The notes beneath the pieces are model-generated. The model did not search any database, was not told the origin of the DNA, and saw only the letters and a program-made list of their open reading frames with translations. The translations under genes were made by a program, and so were the position numbers. From Phycisphaeraceae bacterium (GTDB lineage: Bacteria > Planctomycetota > Phycisphaerae > Phycisphaerales > Phycisphaeraceae): 5,642 nucleotides of DNA. Where the stretch lies: contig JANQKH010000486.1 in assembly GCA_028281215.1 (NCBI GenBank), positions 1 to 5,642 of the forward strand, in the 5' to 3' direction. This document shows, piece after piece, positions 1-4,459 of this stretch (position 1 is its first letter; each line of letters starts with the position of its first letter).

Positions 1-532
1 CGCGGCGGGCGTCATTTCCGACAGTGTTGAAGACAAACAAGCGTGCGCCAGCGTTGGGGAAGAATCCGTCCCACGGGTCGGTGGTGCTCAGCAGACCGAC
101 GGCGTCCGCCGGGCCGAACGAGCCGCCGTTGGCGAATTCGTATGTCACCAGGGCGGAGTTCAGTTTCAGATCACCGATCAAGTCCAGCGGATTGTTGCCT
201 TGGCCGATTTCGACGGCGCCATTCGTGCCGCCGAGCGAAGCAGGAAAGATGTCAGCATCACTTTCGAACGTGAGCACAATAAGATTGGAGGTCTGCGATT
301 CGAGAACCGTGAGCGACCCGCCTTCGTTGAGGGCGAACACTTCGGGCAGGCCGTCAAACGTGGCCGTACCGGCCGCATTGATCCCAACGCCGGGATGGTT
401 GGAGAATCGAAAGCTGTACGTGCTGCCATCGGTCACCAGAGGCAAGGCCGACGCAGGCGATGCAGCCATGACCGTCAAACAGCCAATCACTGCCAGGCAC
501 AACCATTGATCAGTTCGCGATACATTGAACAT
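1..532 (-). CDS. Secreted protein of unknown family, N-terminal part (runs off left edge)
   Basis: An open frame runs without a stop from ATG at 532 down to base 1, giving 177 codons; the C-terminus is outside the window. The start is supported by a strong GGAGGAG ribosome binding site 8 bases upstream. Residues 1-29 form a classical signal peptide: a short polar start with Arg6, a hydrophobic core at about 11-23 (LCLAVIGCLTVMA), and a signal peptidase I site after Ser-Pro-Ala-Ser-Ala at 29, so the mature protein begins Leu-Pro-Leu. The mature part is rich in Gly, Asn, Asp, Thr and alternating hydrophobics, as in extracellular beta-sandwich domains, and has no cysteine in the visible part. 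I recognise no family. In planctomycetes such proteins often end in a PEP-CTERM sorting signal, but that end is not visible, so this is inference. It is transcribed divergently from rpsU. Reality of the gene is well supported; function is unknown. Confidence 0.82.
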   Translation of the reverse strand, partial: MFNVSRTDQWLCLAVIGCLTVMAASPASALPLVTDGSTYSFRFSNHPGVGINAAGTATFDGLPEVFALNEGGSLTVLESQTSNLIVLTFESDADIFPASLGGTNGAVEIGQGNNPLDLIGDLKLNSALVTYEFANGGSFGPADAVGLLSTTDPWDGFFPNAGARLFVFNTVGNDARR

Positions 533-540
533 GATGATTA

Positions 541-547
541 CTCCTCC
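541..547 (-). promoter_or_regulatory. Strong Shine-Dalgarno site for the secreted-protein gene
   Basis: On the minus strand this reads GGAGGAG, 8 bases before the ATG at 532. It fixes the start of the left-edge gene and is the strongest Shine-Dalgarno match in the window. Confidence 0.8.
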
Positions 548-602
548 AAGACACAGAAATTAGCCCACAAGCACGCCCAGCCTTACTGAATGGTCATGGG
601 TC

Positions 603-630
603 GGGAAAGAGGTGGTCCCAGCACTTTCCC
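603..630. repeat. Perfect 7-bp inverted repeat in the divergent spacer
   Basis: GGGAAAG at 603-609 is the exact reverse complement of CTTTCCC at 624-630, with a 14-base loop. No T-run follows on either strand, so it is not a standard intrinsic terminator. It lies about 70 bases upstream of the secreted-protein start, so it could be a leader hairpin or an operator. A 7-bp repeat may also be chance. Confidence 0.4.
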
Positions 631-768
631 TTCATCTGTGCAAGAATAGCAAATCCAAAGCCAAAGACCAAGGAGAAAACAGAGCAGGGACAAATCGAAG
701 GCTGGTTGTCCATGACGGACTGGACGTTGTCAAAATGTGGAATTTTTGGACGGCCTTCACTGATCAAG

Positions 769-796
769 TTGCTTTTTTGGCAGGGCTTGCAATAAT
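769..796 (+). promoter_or_regulatory. Possible sigma-70-like promoter for rpsU
   Basis: A -35-like TTGCTT (769-774, 3/6 consensus) and a -10-like AATAAT (791-796, 5/6) are separated by 16 bases. Transcription would start near 803 and give an untranslated leader of about 40 bases before rpsU. The -10 match is good and the position is right, but the -35 is weak and promoter consensus in this organism is unknown. Confidence 0.35.
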
Positions 797-833
797 GCCG
801 GACTACCCCCAACCCCGGAAATTTGGCTTTTTC

Positions 834-838
834 AGGAG
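834..838 (+). promoter_or_regulatory. Shine-Dalgarno site for rpsU
   Basis: AGGAG ends 6 bases before the ATG at 845, which decides the rpsU start. It is an ordinary five-base match, not an extended one. Confidence 0.75.
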
Positions 839-844
839 TGTTTC

Positions 845-1051
845 ATGGCTATTCGGATCAAGGCTCGCGGCGGCGAATCGGCTGAGCAGATGATGCGCCG
901 CTTCAAGAAAATGTGTGAAAAAGAAGGCCTGACCAAGGACATCAAGCGTCAGGCTTACTTCGAGAAGCCCTCGGAACGCAAACGCCGCGCCCAACGCAAG
1001 AGTGCCAAGCGCGTGATGGGTGGCGGTCCGCAACGCGGCGGCAAGCGCTGA
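845..1051 (+). CDS. rpsU: 30S ribosomal protein bS21
   Basis: This 68-residue, very basic protein is bS21 of the small ribosomal subunit, which sits near the 3' end of 16S rRNA and the anti-Shine-Dalgarno region and helps initiation on natural mRNAs. The family hallmarks are visible: a short N-terminal beta strand (AIRIKARGGES), the helix with EQMMRRFKKMCEKEGL at about 14-29, the segment DIKRQAYFEKPSERKRR at about 32-48, and an Arg/Lys-rich tail ending in a Gly-rich stretch (GGGPQRGGKR). Length matches the usual 58-70 residues; the glycine tail is slightly longer than in E. coli. The start has AGGAG 6 bases upstream. It is apparently monocistronic: a terminator-like stem follows, and hppA starts 232 bases downstream. 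Confidence 0.97.
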   Translation: MAIRIKARGGESAEQMMRRFKKMCEKEGLTKDIKRQAYFEKPSERKRRAQRKSAKRVMGGGPQRGGKR

Positions 1052-1104
1052 ACCGCGCGCCTTGTGGCACGCCCCGGCCGTTCAGGTTCCACGCGATCCA
1101 ATAA

Positions 1105-1153
1105 GAATCCGCCTGGTTTGTTTGTATGGGTTGGCGGGATTCGTCTAATTTTA
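1105..1153 (+). terminator. Candidate intrinsic terminator after rpsU
   Basis: GAATCCGCC (1105-1113) pairs with GGCGGGATTC (1133-1142) with one bulged G. The loop is 19 bases, and the T-rich stretch GTCTAATTTT follows (1143-1152). The placement, 54 bases after the rpsU stop, suits a terminator. The large loop, the bulge and the imperfect T-run make it weak, and it could instead be the first stem of a structured hppA leader. Confidence 0.4.
1122..1149 (+). promoter_or_regulatory. Weak candidate promoter for hppA
   Basis: TCTAAT at 1144-1149 matches the -10 consensus at 5 of 6 positions. The best -35 partner, TTGTAT at 1122-1127, matches only 3 of 6 at a 16-base spacing. If used, transcription would start near 1156 and the hppA mRNA would begin with the two perfect hairpins downstream. 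It overlaps the terminator-like stem, so at most one reading need be true. Confidence 0.2.
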
Positions 1154-1210
1154 CTGGTGTTAAGGCTTTTATCAGCCGATGGTTAGCGCAATACCATCGG
1201 CTGCTGGTGT
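1154..1210 (+). repeat. Direct repeat CTGGTGT flanking the hppA leader hairpin
   Basis: CTGGTGT occurs at 1154-1160 and again, exactly 50 bases on, at 1204-1210. Related flanks follow: TTAAGGC after the first copy and AAGTGC after the second. The two copies bracket the 1173-1203 inverted repeat. They may reflect a partly duplicated regulatory unit or chance similarity in a short spacer. Confidence 0.35.
1173..1203 (+). repeat. Perfect 11-bp inverted repeat (hairpin) upstream of hppA
   Basis: CAGCCGATGGT (1173-1183) and ACCATCGGCTG (1193-1203) are exact reverse complements around a 9-base loop (TAGCGCAAT). As RNA this is a stable, GC-rich stem. No T-run follows, so on this strand it is not a canonical terminator. 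It lies 80 bases before the hppA start and could be an mRNA leader stem, a processing site or a protein-binding operator. Confidence 0.75.
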
Positions 1211-1230
1211 AAGTGCCGATAAACAATGCC

Positions 1231-1256
1231 CTCAGGTTCATTCCAAACAACCTGAG
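1231..1256 (+). repeat. Perfect 8-bp inverted repeat just upstream of the hppA ribosome binding site
   Basis: CTCAGGTT (1231-1238) and AACCTGAG (1249-1256) are exact reverse complements around a 10-base loop. The stem ends 13 bases before the AGGAG of hppA, close enough to influence ribosome access. TCAGGTTC within it also occurs at 1082-1089, just downstream of rpsU. Confidence 0.6.
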
Positions 1257-1269
1257 CCATCACGTTAGC

Positions 1270-1274
1270 AGGAG
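1270..1274 (+). promoter_or_regulatory. Shine-Dalgarno site for hppA
   Basis: AGGAG lies 9 bases before the ATG at 1284. It supports this start and hence the presence of the N-terminal signal-like segment in the protein. Confidence 0.7.
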
Positions 1275-1283
1275 CGTGGCGCC

Positions 1284-3689
1284 ATGCGTCGTCCCTTTTG
1301 GATTATTGTCTCTTCCCTGTTCATGACTGCCTTGCTGCCGACCATCGCGTTGGCCAATGACGACCCATCGACGTCAGCCGGTGGCGCCAGCGCGTCCTTG
1401 CCGCCGGCGTACTTCCTCGCGCCGATCGGTGCGGTGGTCGCGCTGATCATGGCGTTTGTGTTTTATAAAGGATTCATGAAGAGCAGCGAAGGTGATGACA
1501 ATATGGTTCGCATCGCCAAAGCGGTGCGCGACGGCGCGTACGCCTACCTCGGCCGACAGGCGAAAGTGGTTTACATTGTGGTCGCCCTGCTGGCGGTCGT
1601 GCTGTTGATCATGGGTTTCGCCGGCTTGCAAACAAAACTGACCTGGCTGGGTGTGGCAGTCGCGTCCATCCTTTCGGGGTTGTGTGGTTTCCTTGGAATG
1701 AAGACGGCGACCAACGCGTCGGCACGCACCGCCCACGCTGCCAAGCAATCACTCAACGATGGCTTGCGCGTCGCCTTTCGCGCCGGCGCGGTCATGGGTT
1801 TGTGCGTCACCGGCTTTGCCCTGTTGGATGTCAGCGTCTGGTTCCTCGTGCTGTTCATGATCAACGGCGTCGACGCGGCATCGGACCTGGTCAATCTGAC
1901 CACGATCACACTTAGCTTTGCGATGGGCGCCTCGCTCCAAGCCTTGTTCGCCCGCGTGGGCGGCGGAATCTACACCAAGGCGGCAGACGTCGGCGCAGAC
2001 CTGGTTGGCAAAGTTGAAGCCGGCATCCCGGAAGACGACGCCCGTAACCCCGCAACGATCGCGGACAATGTGGGCGACAACGTCGGCGACGTGGCCGGCA
2101 TGGGTGCGGACCTTTACGAGTCGTACTACGGATCGATCCTTGCGGCGATGGCGCTGGCCGCCGCCGCCGTCTCCACGCTCAGCGGCGATATCAACATCGC
2201 TCAGGCGACGGGGCTCGTTGTGGCGGCGCCTGCACTGGCCGGGCTCGGCATTATCTGCTCGATTATTTCCATCTTCTCCGTCCGCGCAAAGGAAAACGCA
2301 TCGTTCGCGCAACTGCTCAAGAGCCTGCACGCGGGCGTGTGGCTTAGTTCCGCGCTGATCGTTGGCGGTTCGGCCGCCCTACTCTATCTTCTGTTGGGCG
2401 ATGTTACCGTCGTGAAATGGTACGGCGTGTGGGGTTCGATCGTTTCCGGTTTGCTCGCCGGCCTCGTGATTGCTTGGGGCACGGAACGTTACACCAGCTA
2501 CGAACACAAACCCACGCAGCGCATCAGTGAACAAGCGAAGATGGGCCCCGCGACAGTCATTATCTCCGGTATTGCTGAAGGCATGATCTCCACGTGGATT
2601 CCGCTGATCACGGTGGTTGTTGCGATTGTCTGTGCGTTCAGCTTCGCAGGCGGTGGCGAGCACTTCCTGCTTGGCGTGTTCGGCGTCGGCATCGCCGCGG
2701 TCGGCATGCTTTCCACACTCGGCATCACACTTGCAACCGACGCCTACGGCCCAATCGCGGACAACGCCGGCGGCAACGCAGAAATGACCCAGCAGCCGCC
2801 ACAAGTGCGCGAACGCACCGACATGCTGGACTCGCTCGGCAACACCACAGCCGCCACCGGCAAAGGCTTCGCCATCGGCTCCGCAGCGCTCACCGCGCTT
2901 GCCCTGCTCGCCGCCTACGCGACCACCGTCAAGGAAGCGTTGGCCAAAGACGTGGCATCGATTGATGTTGGCGCGGGTGAAGTCGCGACCTCGGCCGCGT
3001 CCATTCCGCAGATCATGGAGTATTACAACGTCACGTTGTTGAACCCGCAGGTGTTGTGCGGCTTGTTCGTCGGCGTGATGCTGGTGATGGTGTTTTGTGC
3101 GATGACGATGAACGCCGTCGGACGCGCCGCGTACGCGATGATCGATGAATGCCGCCGACAGTTCGGCATCATGAAAGCCGCGTTCAAAAAGAACGGCATG
3201 AGCGATGAAGAACTAGGCGACCCGATGAACTGGCCGATGGAGGTGGAAGCCGAAGGCAAGAGCTATCCGGATTACGCCAACTGTGTTTCCATTTCGACCG
3301 GCGGCGCGCTTAAGGAGATGGTCGTGCCGTCACTGCTGGCGGTGATGGTGCCGATCGTCGTCGGTTTGGTGCTCGGCGTGCCAGGCGTAATGGGCCTGCT
3401 CGGCGGTACGCTCGTGTGTGGTTTCGCGGTCGCCATCTTCATGGCGAACGCCGGCGGCGCATGGGACAACGCCAAGAAATACATCGAAACCGGCAAGCAT
3501 GGCGGCAAGGGCTCCGATGCCCACAAAGCCGGTGTTGTCGGCGACACCGTTGGCGATCCGTTCAAGGACACGTCCGGCCCATCGCTGAACATTCTCATCA
3601 AACTCGTCAGCGTCGTGAGCGTGGTGTTCGCTGGTCTGATCGTGAAGTTCTCGCCGCACATTACTTCGCTGCTTGGCTTTGGAAACTGA
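1284..3689 (+). CDS. hppA: K+-dependent membrane-bound ion-translocating pyrophosphatase
   Basis: This 801-residue integral membrane enzyme hydrolyses pyrophosphate to phosphate and pumps Na+ and/or H+ out of the cytoplasm. All family signatures are present: DVGADLVGKVE at 235-245 (substrate Lys243), EDDARNPATIADNVGDNVGD at 250-269 with its metal-binding Asp residues, DAYGPIADNAGGNAEM at 486-501, and the C-terminal NAGGAWDNAKKY (722-733) and VGDTVGDPFKDTSGPS (752-767). The motif GNTTAATGKG at 519-528 has Ala523 and Gly526 where K+-independent enzymes have Lys and Thr, so K+ dependence is predicted. DLYESY (276-281) has Glu279 at the position typical of Na+-transporting and dual Na+/H+ enzymes, so a Na+-linked pump is likely but unproven. 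About 16 membrane segments are expected, the first near 42-61. Oddities are an N-terminal signal-like segment (1-24), Ala253 for the usual Pro in the PEDDPRNP motif, and an extra cytosolic-loop stretch at about 636-658. Most bacterial members are 660-740 residues. Confidence 0.98.
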   Translation: MRRPFWIIVSSLFMTALLPTIALANDDPSTSAGGASASLPPAYFLAPIGAVVALIMAFVFYKGFMKSSEGDDNMVRIAKAVRDGAYAYLGRQAKVVYIVVALLAVVLLIMGFAGLQTKLTWLGVAVASILSGLCGFLGMKTATNASARTAHAAKQSLNDGLRVAFRAGAVMGLCVTGFALLDVSVWFLVLFMINGVDAASDLVNLTTITLSFAMGASLQALFARVGGGIYTKAADVGADLVGKVEAGIPEDDARNPATIADNVGDNVGDVAGMGADLYESYYGSILAAMALAAAAVSTLSGDINIAQATGLVVAAPALAGLGIICSIISIFSVRAKENASFAQLLKSLHAGVWLSSALIVGGSAALLYLLLGDVTVVKWYGVWGSIVSGLLAGLVIAWGTERYTSYEHKPTQRISEQAKMGPATVIISGIAEGMISTWIPLITVVVAIVCAFSFAGGGEHFLLGVFGVGIAAVGMLSTLGITLATDAYGPIADNAGGNAEMTQQPPQVRERTDMLDSLGNTTAATGKGFAIGSAALTALALLAAYATTVKEALAKDVASIDVGAGEVATSAASIPQIMEYYNVTLLNPQVLCGLFVGVMLVMVFCAMTMNAVGRAAYAMIDECRRQFGIMKAAFKKNGMSDEELGDPMNWPMEVEAEGKSYPDYANCVSISTGGALKEMVVPSLLAVMVPIVVGLVLGVPGVMGLLGGTLVCGFAVAIFMANAGGAWDNAKKYIETGKHGGKGSDAHKAGVVGDTVGDPFKDTSGPSLNILIKLVSVVSVVFAGLIVKFSPHITSLLGFGN

Positions 3690-3717
3690 TCGCTCTACCC
3701 TCAACCTGTGGGACTGT

Positions 3718-3810
3718 ATGACACCTTCCGACCCGCCCATTCGCTGCATCGACTGTGGCGGTGCAATGACCGGTTGGCAAGGCGAGCGATGTTTCATCGC
3801 CCACGGATGA
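3718..3810 (+). CDS. Possible 30-residue Cys/His micro-ORF between hppA and rsfS
   Basis: ATG at 3718 opens a 30-codon frame ending in TGA at 3808-3810. It contains Cys10-x2-Cys13 (RCIDCGG), then Cys25 and His29 (RCFIAHG), an arrangement C-x2-C-x11-C-x3-H like a single zinc knuckle. Only a poor GGGA lies upstream, 4 bases from the ATG. It fills much of the 205-base hppA-rsfS gap. It could be a genuine microprotein, the remnant of a zinc-ribbon protein, or chance. I recognise no family, and coding status is not shown by the sequence alone. Confidence 0.27.
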   Translation: MTPSDPPIRCIDCGGAMTGWQGERCFIAHG

Positions 3811-3894
3811 AATCTCGAAAACCCGAAATTGAACTGGAAGCCTCGCGGCGGTCACCCTAGCATGTCTGCCCGAAGCTTTAAGCGAAAAAACGGT

Positions 3895-4359
3895 ATGACT
3901 GAAAACGAATCCTCCACCTCGCTTTCCGAACTCGGCTTGCCCGTTGAGCCGGACACCACACCCGCCCCGCGGCCGCGTCACATTGCCGACCCCGATCAGG
4001 TCCAGCAATTCGTGATCGAGTCGGCGCGATTGATCAGCGATTCACACGGCGAAGATGTGATCGTTTTCGACGTACGCGAACACAGCCAGGTCACCGATTA
4101 CCTGATCATTGCTTCGGGCACATCTGACCGCCAGATTCGATCGGTCGGCGATGAAATCAGCCAACTCGCCAAACAGCAATACCATCTCGAACGCTTCGGC
4201 CGCGATGAAGACGGCCCGAGCAAGTGGCTTGTCCTCGACTTTGTCGATGTGGTCGTGCACCTGTTTGAACCGACCACCCGCGCCTACTACGACCTGGAAA
4301 TGATGTGGGGTGATGCACCGCGCATCGCATGGCAGCGTGACGGTGGATCGAGGAATTAA
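3895..4359 (+). CDS. rsfS: Ribosomal silencing factor RsfS
   Basis: The 154-residue protein belongs to the RsfS (DUF143, Iojap) family, which binds uL14 on the 50S subunit and blocks subunit joining when nutrients are scarce. The domain spans about residues 35-146: the first helix QQFVIESARLISD, then DVIVFDVREHSQVTDYLIIASGTSDRQIRS at about 54-83, the helix to about 95, and the signature KWLVLDFVDVVVHLF (110-124) followed by TRAYYDLEMMWGDAP (128-142). Residues 1-34 are an extra Ser/Pro/Thr-rich, probably disordered extension absent from the roughly 105-residue E. coli protein. ATG 3895 (MTENES) is preferred because the sequence reads like a natural start; ATG 3862 and TTG 3829 are in-frame alternatives adding a basic stretch. 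None has a clear Shine-Dalgarno site. It begins 205 bases after hppA and ends 100 bases before the TPR gene. Confidence 0.95.
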   Translation: MTENESSTSLSELGLPVEPDTTPAPRPRHIADPDQVQQFVIESARLISDSHGEDVIVFDVREHSQVTDYLIIASGTSDRQIRSVGDEISQLAKQQYHLERFGRDEDGPSKWLVLDFVDVVVHLFEPTTRAYYDLEMMWGDAPRIAWQRDGGSRN

Positions 4360-4401
4360 CCGCTGCCGGCTCGTGATCCACGTTCAGGATTAACGCGACG
4401 C

Positions 4402-4432
4402 CGTCAATCGGCCGATAACCATTATCGGGACG
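4402..4432. repeat. Inverted repeat between rsfS and the TPR gene
   Basis: CCGATAA (4412-4418) and TTATCGG (4422-4428) are exact reverse complements around a 3-base CCA loop. Outside a 6-base bulge, CGTC (4402-4405) also pairs with GACG (4429-4432). The segment overlaps a perfect 10-base palindrome, ATCGGCCGAT (4407-4416). No T-run follows, so a terminator is unlikely. An operator or promoter-proximal element for the TPR gene is possible. Confidence 0.5.
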
Positions 4433-4444
4433 TTTCGACCGCTT

Positions 4445-4450
4445 GAGGTG
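4445..4450 (+). promoter_or_regulatory. Shine-Dalgarno site for the TPR protein gene
   Basis: GAGGTG lies 9 bases before the ATG at 4460 and supports that start. Confidence 0.6.
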
Positions 4451-4459
4451 CGCGCCGCG

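Larger units (their letters stand above)
533..844. other. Divergent intergenic spacer between the secreted-protein gene and rpsU
   Basis: This 312-base stretch has no credible gene. It is visibly more A/T-rich than the flanking coding DNA and should hold the promoters of both divergent genes. It contains the minus-strand ribosome binding site (541-547), an inverted repeat (603-630), a tandem CCAAAG pair (655-666), a possible rpsU promoter (769-796) and the rpsU ribosome binding site (834-838). The open frames that cross it look spurious: they lack ribosome binding sites, and the one at 612-893 runs into rpsU in another frame. Confidence 0.7.

Noticed and set aside
24..509. 161-codon plus-strand open frame opposite the left-edge gene
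   Set aside because: The minus strand here encodes a signal peptide with a strong ribosome binding site and a coherent protein; the plus-strand frame is its antisense shadow.
728..733. Exact TTGACA on the minus strand as a -35 box for the secreted-protein gene
   Set aside because: No acceptable -10 lies 16-18 bases downstream; the best is GACAAC, 3/6. It would also imply a leader of about 170 bases.
594..812. 72-codon minus-strand open frame in the divergent spacer
   Set aside because: It lacks a ribosome binding site, its composition does not resemble a folded family, and it would occupy the promoter region of both flanking genes.
612..893. 93-codon plus-strand open frame overlapping rpsU
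   Set aside because: It overlaps the certain rpsU gene in another frame and has no good start signal.
1749..2330. 193-codon minus-strand open frame inside hppA
   Set aside because: It is rich in Arg, His, Asp and Gly, as expected for antisense of a GC-rich gene, and hppA on the other strand is certain.
3733..3761. CCGCC...GGCGG pairing after hppA as a terminator
   Set aside because: Only 5 bp pair cleanly, no T-run follows, and it falls inside the micro-ORF. No convincing hppA terminator was found.
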